Of a stretch of DNA of 64,000 nt, positions 33,562 to 42,672 are shown one piece after another. The DNA lies in assembly GCA_948678575.1 (NCBI GenBank), contig CAPPGO010000003.1:1-64000 (forward strand). The letters are read 5' to 3'. Numbering within the stretch: the first letter of the stretch is position 1; the number at the start of each line of letters is the position of its first letter. Both the position numbers and the translations under genes were made by a program. Under the pieces are notes generated by a model. That model ran no database searches. It was not told where the DNA came from and saw nothing but the letters and a program-made list of their open reading frames with translations. This stretch comes from an uncultured Clostridia bacterium. Its GTDB lineage: Bacteria > Bacillota > Clostridia > TANB77 > CAG-508.

Positions 33562-35163
33562 ATGCCAAGCAGTTTAGGAATTTATATTGAAAATAACCTA
33601 ATTAAATATGCAAAAGTAGTTAAAGAGAAAGATTCAATAAAGGTTGAAGCTTTTAATGTCGTATTTTATGAAAATAATTTATCAGATGTTTTAAATAAAG
33701 TAATTAGTGAGACTTATAGCTTCAAAACTCCTATATGTATTAATGTTTCAAATGAACTTTATAACTACTATGATGTGTTCGCAATGTTAAATAAAAATGA
33801 TATCAAAAAATCAATTGATATTGAATTTGAGATGTTATGCAATGAGAAAAATTATAATAGAAATTCATTAGAGACAAGATATGTTTTAATGAATAACAAA
33901 GAAGATAATGAGAAATTAAAAACTCTTCACATTGCAGTTAATAAAACAGATATCAACAAAAAAACACAAGCTTTTGGAAATGTTAGAGTATCATCAATGA
34001 CTCCAATTTCAACTAGTATAACAAATTTGGTTGATGTTAATCCGAAAGAAAATATTGCGATTATAAATATTGAAGATGAGACTAAAATCACAACAATAGT
34101 AGATGGTCAAATTAGTAGGGTAGATACTATTGAATATGGAATGGGACAAATTTTAGATAATATAAATAGAACAGAAAATTCTATGCAAAAATCTTATGAT
34201 GTTTGCAAGAATATAACAATATATACACAAGAAACACAAGCATTACAATCAGATGAAAATGAACACTTAGAAGATGTAATGCCAACTCTTTACAAAATAG
34301 CTACTGAAAGCAAGAAAATTATTGATAGTTCTTTAGCAAATTTATCAAGAGTATATATAACAGGACTTGGAACAGCAATAAATAATATAGATTTGTATTT
34401 CCAAGAATATATGGTTAGTGTAAAATGTGAAATATTAAAACCATATTTTGTAGAAAGTTCTTCTGTAAAAATATCAGTCAAAGATTATATCGAAGTAAAC
34501 TCAGCTATTGCTCTTGCAATGAATGGTATAGGATTTGAAAATAAAGAATTAAACTTTATGAGTGGAAAAGCGTTAAGCGGTGGAAACTTAGATTTAAAAG
34601 TATTAACAAGTAATTTATTTGCTGGTGGATTAACAGGACCATTAGATATAGTTGAAAAAATGTTAATTCGTTTAACAGCTGTCGCATTAATGGGAACAGC
34701 AGTTTATATAGGATTTTCTATGTCAACAATGAAACAAATTGAAGCAAAAACTGATGAAATAAATTCAGCAATCTCTGTTGCAAGAGGTGAAGTTAGTAAG
34801 ATAGATAGTGAATATTCTACAATTAGTGGTAGAACAAGTTCATATACATCACTTATAAATAGTGTAAACAATTTAACAGATTCATCTGATGATATGACTC
34901 AGGCTAGAATTGTTCCTGTAAAGGCAGTGCCGAATTTACTAGAAAGAATTATGTTTGTAATTCCACAAAAAGTACAAATTACATCAATAGACAATACACA
35001 AGGAACACATATTACAATACAAGCACAATCAGAAAAATATGAACAACTTGGATATTTCAAGGCAATGCTTTCTTCAAAAGGAATACTTACAGATGTAAAA
35101 TCAACAAGTGGTATGAAAGATGGTGGAGTTGTTAAAGTTACAATAGAAGGAGATTTGCCATGA
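33562..35163 (+). CDS. Type IV pilus assembly protein, PilM-PilN fusion
   Basis: The 533-aa protein combines two pilus subunits. Residues ~1-345 have the PilM actin-like pattern (SLGIYIENNLIKYAKVV, IAIINIEDETKITTIVDGQ, RVYITGLGTAINNIDLYFQEY). Residues ~370-533 look like PilN: a membrane helix (about 374-395), a coiled coil (MKQIEAKTDEINSAI) and a ferredoxin-like domain with ERIMFVIPQKVQITSID. PilM and PilN form the inner-membrane platform. The ATG at 33562 follows AAAGGAG; a TTG-started frame upstream is less likely. It overlaps the PilO-like gene by four bases (ATGA). Confidence 0.85.
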   Translation: MPSSLGIYIENNLIKYAKVVKEKDSIKVEAFNVVFYENNLSDVLNKVISETYSFKTPICINVSNELYNYYDVFAMLNKNDIKKSIDIEFEMLCNEKNYNRNSLETRYVLMNNKEDNEKLKTLHIAVNKTDINKKTQAFGNVRVSSMTPISTSITNLVDVNPKENIAIINIEDETKITTIVDGQISRVDTIEYGMGQILDNINRTENSMQKSYDVCKNITIYTQETQALQSDENEHLEDVMPTLYKIATESKKIIDSSLANLSRVYITGLGTAINNIDLYFQEYMVSVKCEILKPYFVESSSVKISVKDYIEVNSAIALAMNGIGFENKELNFMSGKALSGGNLDLKVLTSNLFAGGLTGPLDIVEKMLIRLTAVALMGTAVYIGFSMSTMKQIEAKTDEINSAISVARGEVSKIDSEYSTISGRTSSYTSLINSVNNLTDSSDDMTQARIVPVKAVPNLLERIMFVIPQKVQITSIDNTQGTHITIQAQSEKYEQLGYFKAMLSSKGILTDVKSTSGMKDGGVVKVTIEGDLP

Positions 35164-35939
35164 GAAAAATATTATTAATACTAGTTTTAGCACTTTCAAT
35201 TTTCTTATGCTATACAACTGTTGTAAATGGTCTAGAAATAGGAGATACATTTGAAGTAGCAAACTATAAACAAGTTGAAGTTGCTAGTAAAGAAATAGAC
35301 ACACTAATTAGTCAGTTAGTTAATATAAACGATATGGAATACAAATCTAAACAATCAAATTTACAAACAGCAATAAAATCTTATCAAGATGCAAAAGAAG
35401 AATATGAAACAATGGCAGAAATGATGAATGCTGCTAATGCTGAAAATGAAGCTGATGTAGATATGAGCATGGTAGATATCTATGATGTAGATTTCTTATG
35501 GACTGTTATAGGAAATTATGGTACAGAAGAAGGAATTGCATTAAAATTTGATGTTGCAAAAAGTGCAAGTTCAGTTTTGGATTCTAACGAATATACAATG
35601 TGCGATTTGAAATTCACAGTTTCAGGAGATTATATTCCAATTACAGAATTTATTTATCATATAGAAGAAGATAGTAAATTAGGTTTTGAAATTTCTGATT
35701 TCAAAATGGCAAAAGGTGGAGAAAATCTACAAGCAACATTTACAATTAGAAATGTTCCAGTTAATAATAAAAACTTAACTGAATTACAAACATCTGTTGA
35801 TTCAATTTCATCAGATTCAAATACAACAGATAGTAATACATCAATTAGTGATGCAACACAAAACACATTAGAACAAGCAGGTTCTTCATTAGGTGGAGGA
35901 CATAGAATAGACAATTCTAATACAAATACTGTAAATTAG
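35160..35939 (+). CDS. PilO-like type IV pilus assembly protein
   Basis: The 259-aa protein has an N-terminal membrane segment or signal (about 4-22), a coiled coil (EIDTLISQLVNINDMEYKSKQ through KSYQDAKEEYETMAEM) and a ferredoxin-like domain with LKFTVSGDYIPITEFIYHIEED and DFKMAKGGENLQATFTI. These are PilO features. A Ser/Thr/Asn-rich tail follows. Its start overlaps the stop of the PilM-N gene (ATGA), which indicates coupling. Confidence 0.8.
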   Translation: MRKILLILVLALSIFLCYTTVVNGLEIGDTFEVANYKQVEVASKEIDTLISQLVNINDMEYKSKQSNLQTAIKSYQDAKEEYETMAEMMNAANAENEADVDMSMVDIYDVDFLWTVIGNYGTEEGIALKFDVAKSASSVLDSNEYTMCDLKFTVSGDYIPITEFIYHIEEDSKLGFEISDFKMAKGGENLQATFTIRNVPVNNKNLTELQTSVDSISSDSNTTDSNTSISDATQNTLEQAGSSLGGGHRIDNSNTNTVN

Positions 35940-35957
35940 TTAGAAAGGAAAAAATAA

Positions 35958-36425
35958 ATGAAATCTTTATCAAAAGAATTATTTATAATGGCATTATTGC
36001 TTATGGTAGTGGTATTTATGATAGGTATAATATTCTATCAATATATGCCAAATAATAAAACAGTTCCAGAGCCAGTATCATATAGAGCAGATAGCTCAAC
36101 AACATCTATACTTCAAGAAATTGCTTCTACTAGTACAGATAATGAAAATAGTTCTACTAGTTCAGATACACAAAGCATTATAAAATCTTATAGTATAGGT
36201 TCAAAAGAATTGTCAACAGCTGCGTCAAAACAGTCATTTACAAGTGGAAAAACAGATCCATTTGCTGAATATATAGAGCCAACACCTACGACAGATGGAA
36301 ATACAACAAACACAAATACAACAAATGGCTCAAATACTACAAAAACAAATACAAGTACAACACAAGGCTCAACATCACATTCAAATAGTACAGGCACTTT
36401 TTTTGAAAAGCCAAACTCAAAATAG
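35958..36425 (+). CDS. Pilus-locus membrane protein, possibly PilP/GspC-like
   Basis: The 155-aa protein has one N-terminal membrane helix (about 9-28), then a Ser/Thr/Asn-rich, low-complexity region. A short TDPFAEY motif (near 113) recalls the DPF motif of PilP/GspC-type linker proteins. The tail is Thr/Asn-repetitive. Its place directly after PilM-N and PilO fits that role, but the evidence is thin. Confidence 0.6.
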   Translation: MKSLSKELFIMALLLMVVVFMIGIIFYQYMPNNKTVPEPVSYRADSSTTSILQEIASTSTDNENSSTSSDTQSIIKSYSIGSKELSTAASKQSFTSGKTDPFAEYIEPTPTTDGNTTNTNTTNGSNTTKTNTSTTQGSTSHSNSTGTFFEKPNSK

Positions 36426-36483
36426 GATATATTTAAAATAAAAATATATACAAATTTTTAAAAAAAACAAAGGAGGAAAAATT

Positions 36484-36897
36484 ATGTTTAAGGAAGAAAA
36501 AGGTATTACATTAGTAGCATTAGTAATTACAATCATTGTGCTATTAATCTTAGCTGGTGTATCAATTGCATTAGTAGTAGGTAATAATGGTATCTTAGGA
36601 AGAGCAACAGGAGCTGTTGAAAAAAGTGAGTTAGCAACAGCAGAACAAGAAATCAAAATAGCAATAGCAGATGCACAAATGGCAGCTTATACAGCAAGTG
36701 CAACAAGTCCAGATTTTAAAACACACTATACAAACAAAGATTACTATGATAATAACTGTACATCAGGTACTGTTTCAGAACCAACATATGATGAGTCAAC
36801 ACAAAAAGTAACATTAGAATATACAGCCAAAAAATCAGGAACTGTATATACAGCTACATTTTCAGTTTCAGCACCACAAGACTTAACAGTAAATTAA
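36484..36897 (+). CDS. Type IV pilin 1
   Basis: The 137-aa prepilin has a short basic leader (MFKEEKG), the cleavage context G/ITLVALVITIIVLLIL and a long hydrophobic helix, then a small domain with YYDNNCTSGTV and YTATFSVSAPQDL. Position +5 is Ala rather than Glu. It is nearly identical over long stretches to the third pilin at 37409, at DNA level too. AGGAGG precedes ATG. Confidence 0.88.
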   Translation: MFKEEKGITLVALVITIIVLLILAGVSIALVVGNNGILGRATGAVEKSELATAEQEIKIAIADAQMAAYTASATSPDFKTHYTNKDYYDNNCTSGTVSEPTYDESTQKVTLEYTAKKSGTVYTATFSVSAPQDLTVN

Positions 36898-36917
36898 AAA
36901 TAATTTTAAGATTTCAA

Positions 36918-37373
36918 ATGAGAAATAATAAAGGAATCACTTTTGTAGGATTAGTAGTTACTATTATTGTTCTACTAGTCTTAGCAGGTGTATCAATATC
37001 ATTATTTGTTGGTAATAATGGTATTTTGAAAAGAACAAAATCTGCTGCTAGTGTTAAAGAAAAAACAACAGCAGAGCAAGAAGTGAAAATATCTATAATG
37101 GATGCACAAATGGCATACTATACTGAATCGACTGCTAATGGTAATGTTGGAAAAGGAAAATTTCTTGGAAATACAAGTTATTATATAAATAATTGTACAA
37201 GTTCTGATAAAGATGGTATAATAGTAACAAGAGGTTCAGGTGTAGATGATACTTCTAATTCTGGTGAAATTACAGTTAAATATAAAGCAAAATCTGGTAA
37301 TTTTTACACTTTTGTATTTGATTTAGCTAATCCAGAAGAATTCAAATTTGTTACAGGACCAACAGATTCTTAA
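36918..37373 (+). CDS. Type IV pilin 2
   Basis: The 151-aa prepilin resembles its two neighbours: leader MRNNKG, ITFVGLVVTIIVLLVLAG helix, AEQEVKISIMDAQMAYY and a Cys-containing loop YYINNCTSSDKDG. It is more diverged than pilins 1 and 3 and may be a minor subunit. It lacks a strong ribosome binding site, so translation may depend on the upstream gene. Confidence 0.85.
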   Translation: MRNNKGITFVGLVVTIIVLLVLAGVSISLFVGNNGILKRTKSAASVKEKTTAEQEVKISIMDAQMAYYTESTANGNVGKGKFLGNTSYYINNCTSSDKDGIIVTRGSGVDDTSNSGEITVKYKAKSGNFYTFVFDLANPEEFKFVTGPTDS

Positions 37374-37408
37374 CATAAGAAAAATTAAAATAAAAGGAGA
37401 AATTAAAA

Positions 37409-37828
37409 ATGAAAAATCAAAAAGGTATTACATTAGTAGCATTAGTAATTACAATTATCGTGCTATTAATCTTAGCAGGTGTATCAATTGCACTAGTTGT
37501 AGGAAATAACGGAATTTTAGGAAGAGCAACAGGAGCTGTTGCAACAAGTGAATTAGCAACAGCAGAACAAGAAATTAAAGTTTCAATAGCAGATGCACAA
37601 ATGGATGCATATACAAAAAGTGCAACAAGTCCAGATTTTGAAGCAGCCTATACAAATAGATCTTTTTATGATAACAACTGCACATCAGGTACAATTACTA
37701 CTGCTCCAATAGCATCAGCTGGAAAAGTAACATTAGAATATAAAGCTAAAAAATCAGGAACTGTATATACAGCTACATTTTCAATATCTGCACCACAAGA
37801 TTTAGAAGTAGCTAAAAAAAATCAATAG
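37409..37828 (+). CDS. Type IV pilin 3
   Basis: The 139-aa prepilin has leader MKNQKG and the same N-terminal helix as pilin 1 (ITLVALVITIIVLLILAG). The body (YDNNCTSGTI, LEYKAKKSGTVYTATFSI) shares long identical runs with pilin 1. AAAGGAG precedes ATG. Together with pilin 1 it is the best candidate for the major subunit. Confidence 0.88.
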   Translation: MKNQKGITLVALVITIIVLLILAGVSIALVVGNNGILGRATGAVATSELATAEQEIKVSIADAQMDAYTKSATSPDFEAAYTNRSFYDNNCTSGTITTAPIASAGKVTLEYKAKKSGTVYTATFSISAPQDLEVAKKNQ

Positions 37829-37844
37829 AAATAAAATAATTAAC

Positions 37845-37887
37845 AATAATAAGGCATATGCATATATGAATGTATATGCCTATTATT
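37845..37887 (+). other. Intergenic hairpin after the pilins
   Basis: AATAATAAGGCATA and TATGCCTATTATT form a long stem. The 3' side is AAATAAAGG rather than a T-run, so it may be an mRNA stabilising or processing element that separates the abundant pilin message from the downstream genes. Confidence 0.55.
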
Positions 37888-37904
37888 AAATAAAGGGGAA
37901 AAAA

Positions 37905-38717
37905 GTGGACATATTTTATTACATAATGATATTTATAATGGGAACAGTATTTGGAAGCTTTTTCACATTAGCTGTTTACAGAATTCCTTTAAAAAAAGAT
38001 ATAACACATGAAAGATCATTTTGTCCTAACTGCAATCATAAACTAGGATTTTGGGATATGATACCTATTTTAAGTTATATTTTTGCAAAAGGTAAATGTA
38101 GATATTGTGGAGAAAAAATAAGAATAAGATATCTTATTTTAGAAGCATTATCAGGTATAGTATTTTTAACTCAATATTTAGCTTTAAATATGCATTTTCC
38201 ATATCTAGAAATTAGTAAAATTGCATTTTTTATTGCGTTTGTTTTTATGTATATAACGATTGCAATAATTTCTGGTATAGATAAAGAATATAGAAAGATA
38301 CATATTGGATTAATTTTATTTGGTTTTATAATGCAAGGCTTATATATCTTATATCTATATATAATGGAAAGAACTAGTATGTATAGATATGGCATGTATT
38401 TATGTATGATGTTAGTATTATGCATAGTAGATATAGTTTCTATAAAAAAATTAGGAGAGAGTAAATATCCTATTCAATGTTTGATGTTATGTTCATACAT
38501 TGGAGCTTGCTTAGGCTCAGAATTATTATTATTAATAGTTCTATTATCATTAATTTTGATATTTTTAAATTTTATTTATGCAAAAATTAAAAATCAAATA
38601 AATGATAAACCAGATATTTTACAAAATAATGAAATTCCCAAAGTTAGAATTGGTTTCTTTTTAGGAATAACTACAATTACTGTAACTATAATAGAAACTT
38701 TTATTACATATATGTAA
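37905..38717 (+). CDS. pilD: Prepilin peptidase
   Basis: The 270-aa polytopic membrane enzyme removes prepilin leaders and methylates the new N-terminus. It has the MGTVFGSFFTLAVYRIP start and a cytoplasmic zinc domain with two CxxC pairs (CPNC and CRYC). The second catalytic Asp region lies in later helices (SGIDKEYRKIHIG contains the first GIDxE-like Asp). The start is GTG at 37905 after AAGGGG. Confidence 0.9.
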   Translation: MDIFYYIMIFIMGTVFGSFFTLAVYRIPLKKDITHERSFCPNCNHKLGFWDMIPILSYIFAKGKCRYCGEKIRIRYLILEALSGIVFLTQYLALNMHFPYLEISKIAFFIAFVFMYITIAIISGIDKEYRKIHIGLILFGFIMQGLYILYLYIMERTSMYRYGMYLCMMLVLCIVDIVSIKKLGESKYPIQCLMLCSYIGACLGSELLLLIVLLSLILIFLNFIYAKIKNQINDKPDILQNNEIPKVRIGFFLGITTITVTIIETFITYM

Positions 38718-38733
38718 ATGAGGAAAAAATCGT

Positions 38734-39765
38734 ATGAAAAATTTTTTTAAAAAATTGAGAAGTGAAAGAGGAGCAACAGGTACAGATGTACTTATTTCTG
38801 CAACTATGATAGTTGTTACAATAGGTATAGTTTCTATGTTGTATGTTAATACTTCAATACAATCAAGAAATATAACAAGAACATCTGGTGCTACTAGAAT
38901 AGCAACAAATTTAATGGAAAATATTGAAGCAATGTCTTATGCTGACTTTGTAAATGCAGTTGGAGCTAGCAATAAATTAGAATGTGGAGCTGATAGTGAA
39001 ACACAAGTTTTTAATACCAAAATTCCGACAGGCTATTCAGCAATAATAGAGGCTATGCCAGTTTATGGTTCACATACTATACCATCTGAGCAATTTGATT
39101 TAGTAAGACAAGTTAGAATTACAATTGGATATAAAGCAGGAAAACTTGATGAAAAAATTGACTTTTCTACTGTTAAGCAAAGAGAATTAATTGAAGAATG
39201 CAATAGTCCAGCAGTATCAGATTTAAGAAATGATGTATTAGAAGAAGGCATGAATTTTTATCCAATTAAATATCTTCAAAATGCAAAAGCTTATATAAGA
39301 ACAACAGAAGATGATCCAGAATGGTATAATTATACCAATAAAAACTGGGCGACAGTAATAGTATCTAAAAAAAGTGAAGATAATTTATTTGATGTAAATG
39401 GAAAATTAGTAGCTAATATAAACACATCCAAAACAAGTAATGATTATACTCAAAAAGTTGTATGGGTACCGAAATATTTTAAAAGTACTTCTAATTCTAA
39501 TGTGCTTTTTGCTTTTTATGCAAGTCAAAGTCAAGGAATTACACAAAGTAATTTAGTGGCAAAAGATAATACTTCAAAATTTTTATGTAATGTAGCTACA
39601 AACATTGGTGGAGGTTGGGATAGCGTAAATGTGAATTTTAACTTTGGAAATGCAAATATAACAGGCAAATGGGCATTAATAAATTCTGACAATACTTTTA
39701 ATACAAATGACAATTTTGCAAATACATTAAATAGTTCACAATATGGACCATGTAATATGCATTAA
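38734..39765 (+). CDS. Minor pilin-like protein with prepilin N-terminus
   Basis: The 343-aa protein has a prepilin-like N-terminus: basic leader LRSERGATG, then TDVLISATMIVVTIGIVSML (about 17-41). A large exported domain follows, with ENIEAMSYADFVNAV as in PilV-type minor pilins and a C-terminal half rich in Asn, Ser and Trp. It is probably a tip or initiation subunit, by analogy with large minor pilins encoded beside pilD. The C-terminal domain is not recognised. Confidence 0.78.
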   Translation: MKNFFKKLRSERGATGTDVLISATMIVVTIGIVSMLYVNTSIQSRNITRTSGATRIATNLMENIEAMSYADFVNAVGASNKLECGADSETQVFNTKIPTGYSAIIEAMPVYGSHTIPSEQFDLVRQVRITIGYKAGKLDEKIDFSTVKQRELIEECNSPAVSDLRNDVLEEGMNFYPIKYLQNAKAYIRTTEDDPEWYNYTNKNWATVIVSKKSEDNLFDVNGKLVANINTSKTSNDYTQKVVWVPKYFKSTSNSNVLFAFYASQSQGITQSNLVAKDNTSKFLCNVATNIGGGWDSVNVNFNFGNANITGKWALINSDNTFNTNDNFANTLNSSQYGPCNMH

Positions 39766-39891
39766 ATCACAGAAAATTACAAAATTTTACAAAAATGTTA
39801 AGTTTATGTAACTTTATAAAAACTATTTATTTTACAGAAAAAATAATATATAATAGATATAGTTGAACCAATGATGAAAGGAGTAATTCAA

Positions 39892-41520
39892 ATGGCATTA
39901 AACGGAAAAGCGCCAATAGGCGTGGAATTAGTTAAAAGAGGAGTTGTTACAGAAAACGACATTCAGGCTGCTATTGAATACCAAAAAGAACATCCAGATA
40001 AAAAAATAGGTGATATATTAAATATACTAAATCTATGTCCTCAAAGGGATTTGATTAGAGCTATGGGAGATATCCTTGGCGAAAAAGTAATGGTTTTAAG
40101 AGTTGATTCTATTAATGTTAATGTTAATGATTATATGTCAATAGATGTTTGTAGAGCTTGTAAGGCTGTTGTTTTTGATGTCTTAGGTGGTAAAGCAAAA
40201 GTATGCTTTGCAGATACAGCAAATAAAAGAGCTATTGAACAAGTAAGACTTTTATTATTAAATCGTGGTTTAGTAATGGAAAAATATCTTACTTTCGAAT
40301 CATCAATTGATACAGTAATTGAATCATTAGAGGGGTCAGCTGATGGTAATATCACAACTGCTGGTGATGTTACAGGTTTAATTGATACAATTATTAAAAC
40401 TGCTATGGAAAAAAGAGCAAGTGATATACATGTTGAACCACTTGAAAATACAATAAGAGTTAGATATAGAATAGATGGTGAATTAGTTACAGTAGCAAGT
40501 ATAGATAAACAAAGACTTACACAAGTTGTAGGTAGATTAAAAGCTATTTCTAATATGCACCAAGAAAAACAAGAATCACAAGATGGTAGAATTTTATTAT
40601 ATAATGATTATAATATTCGTGTGTCTTCACAAAAAACAGTAAATGGTGAAAAATTCTGTTTGCGTTTGTTGAAAAAGAATGCAGGAATTAAAAATATTTT
40701 CGATTTAGGTTTCCCAAATGATGAAGAAATACTAAAAAAATCTTTTGATAAAAGAAATAGTATTACAGTTATTGCGGCACCTACTGGTGAAGGAAAAACA
40801 ACAACACTATATAGTGTATTAGATTACTTAAATAAACCAGAAATAAATGTTACTACTGTTGAAGATCCAGTTGAAATTCGTGTTTCCGGAATAAATCAAA
40901 TTGAAATAGATGCTAAATCAAACTTTGCTTCATCTTTAAGAACAATATTAAGACAAGATCCAGATATAATTCTTATAGGTGAGATTCGTGATTTAGAAAC
41001 AGCAGAAATAGCGTTTCAAGCTGGTCAAACTGGACATTATGTATTATCTACAATACATACAATAAATGCAATAGAAGTTATTACAAGACTTCGTAAATTA
41101 GGAATTTCTGATTACGATATTTCAAGTACTCTTGCAACATCAGTTTCACAAAGATTAGTAAGAAGAATTTGTCCACATTGTGCTGTTAAGAGAAAATTTA
41201 CTGCACAAGAAAAAAGTATTATGAACAAATTAGTTGAAAAATACGGTGATACATTAGATTTTACAGATAAATTTACATATGATACAAAAGGTTGCAAAGA
41301 ATGTAATTATACTGGTTACTTAAATAGAATTGCAGTATTTGAAATTTTAGAAGTTACAGAACCAATTAGAGAATTAATTTCTGCTGGTGCATCAAGTTTA
41401 AAAGTTAGAGAGCAAGCTATCCAAGATGGGTATAGACCACTACTTGTTGATGCTCTTCAAAAAGTTGTTGATGGTTATGTTACACTTGAAGAAGTTAATA
41501 AAAAATTAGTTTTATTCTAA
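39892..41520 (+). CDS. pilB: Type IV pilus extension ATPase PilB
   Basis: The 542-aa ATPase powers pilus extension. The N1 domain (MSHA-type, GVELVKRGVVTENDIQAAI) is followed by the core: KRASDIHVEPLE, Walker A APTGEGKTTTL, Asp box, Walker B DIILIGEIRD and the His box GQTGHYVLSTIHT. A C-terminal Cys4 zinc site (CPHC and CKECNYTGYLNRIAVFE) follows. I use ATG 39892 after AAAGGAG; an earlier ATG precedes that site. Confidence 0.94.
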   Translation: MALNGKAPIGVELVKRGVVTENDIQAAIEYQKEHPDKKIGDILNILNLCPQRDLIRAMGDILGEKVMVLRVDSINVNVNDYMSIDVCRACKAVVFDVLGGKAKVCFADTANKRAIEQVRLLLLNRGLVMEKYLTFESSIDTVIESLEGSADGNITTAGDVTGLIDTIIKTAMEKRASDIHVEPLENTIRVRYRIDGELVTVASIDKQRLTQVVGRLKAISNMHQEKQESQDGRILLYNDYNIRVSSQKTVNGEKFCLRLLKKNAGIKNIFDLGFPNDEEILKKSFDKRNSITVIAAPTGEGKTTTLYSVLDYLNKPEINVTTVEDPVEIRVSGINQIEIDAKSNFASSLRTILRQDPDIILIGEIRDLETAEIAFQAGQTGHYVLSTIHTINAIEVITRLRKLGISDYDISSTLATSVSQRLVRRICPHCAVKRKFTAQEKSIMNKLVEKYGDTLDFTDKFTYDTKGCKECNYTGYLNRIAVFEILEVTEPIRELISAGASSLKVREQAIQDGYRPLLVDALQKVVDGYVTLEEVNKKLVLF

Positions 41521-41547
41521 TGATAAAATCAAAAGCGAGGGAAAAAT

Positions 41548-42660
41548 ATGTTATTGATAGAAAGTATTATAAAAGAGGCTATACTTAAAGATGCTTCTGA
41601 CATACACTTAATGAGAGGATTAAAGCCTATTTTAAGAATAAATAGATCTTTAATAGAAATATCAGATACTGATCCACTTGATGAAGCTGAATTATATGAT
41701 ATATATGATTATATAATTCGTGGAAATGTTGATAAAGATACTATATATAAAACTGAAAGAAAATTAGATACATCACTTGTATATGATGACATTCGTTTAA
41801 GGGTAAATTGTTCATATTCTGATGATGTTCCTGTTTTTACAATGCGTATTATAAAAAATGAACTTCCAAAATTTGAAGATTTAGGATTACCAGATATAGT
41901 AAAAGCAATGACATATCAACCACAAGGTTTGATTTTAGTAACAGGAAAAACAAACTCAGGTAAATCTACAACATTAAACTGTTTAATAGATGAAGTAAAT
42001 AGAAAACAAAATAAAAAAATTCTAACACTTGAAAGTCCAGTTGAATATAAACATACAAGTAAAAAATCTATAATAGTTCAAAAAGAAGTTGGTCCTGGAA
42101 AAGATTCATCTACATTTAGTGAAGGATCAAAAAATGCTCTTCGTGAAGACTGTGATATACTAGTAATAGGAGAGATTAGAGATAAAATTACTATGGAAGC
42201 TGCTATTGATATGGCAGAATCTGGACATTTAGTTATAGGAACATTGCATACTAAATCTTGTGCAGAGACTATCGATAGAATGATTAACTTCTATGAAGTG
42301 AGAGATCAAGCTACTGTTAAAAACTTATTATCATCACTTTTGAAATTAGTTGTTTCACAAAGATTGTTAAAATCACCATCTAACGATTCATTAGTTTTAG
42401 TACCAGAAATAATGGTTGTTGATAATACAGTTGCAGCTTGTATTAGAAAAGAAAAATTTAGTGTTTCTGAAATTGAAGATGCAATTCAAGGAAACTTAGA
42501 TAAAGGAAGTATAGGTTTAATAAATTCATTAGCTAACTTATATGTTACTGGAAAATTATCATTAGAACAAGTTAAATCTCAAATTGAAGAAAAGAATTAT
42601 GAAACTTTAAATAGAACAATAATGCAATTAAACCTAAAAAAAGGTCCAATGTCAAAATAA
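41548..42660 (+). CDS. pilT: Type IV pilus retraction ATPase PilT
   Basis: The 370-aa ATPase has the PilT size and motifs: KDASDIHLMRGLKPILRIN, Walker A TGKTNSGKSTTL, Walker B ILVIGEIRD and His box SGHLVIGTLHTKS. It pulls pili back. The AIRNLIRE C-terminal motif of classical PilT is not conserved. It lies between pilB and pilC, the typical order. Confidence 0.92.
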   Translation: MLLIESIIKEAILKDASDIHLMRGLKPILRINRSLIEISDTDPLDEAELYDIYDYIIRGNVDKDTIYKTERKLDTSLVYDDIRLRVNCSYSDDVPVFTMRIIKNELPKFEDLGLPDIVKAMTYQPQGLILVTGKTNSGKSTTLNCLIDEVNRKQNKKILTLESPVEYKHTSKKSIIVQKEVGPGKDSSTFSEGSKNALREDCDILVIGEIRDKITMEAAIDMAESGHLVIGTLHTKSCAETIDRMINFYEVRDQATVKNLLSSLLKLVVSQRLLKSPSNDSLVLVPEIMVVDNTVAACIRKEKFSVSEIEDAIQGNLDKGSIGLINSLANLYVTGKLSLEQVKSQIEEKNYETLNRTIMQLNLKKGPMSK

Positions 42661-42672
42661 AGGAGGTAAAAG

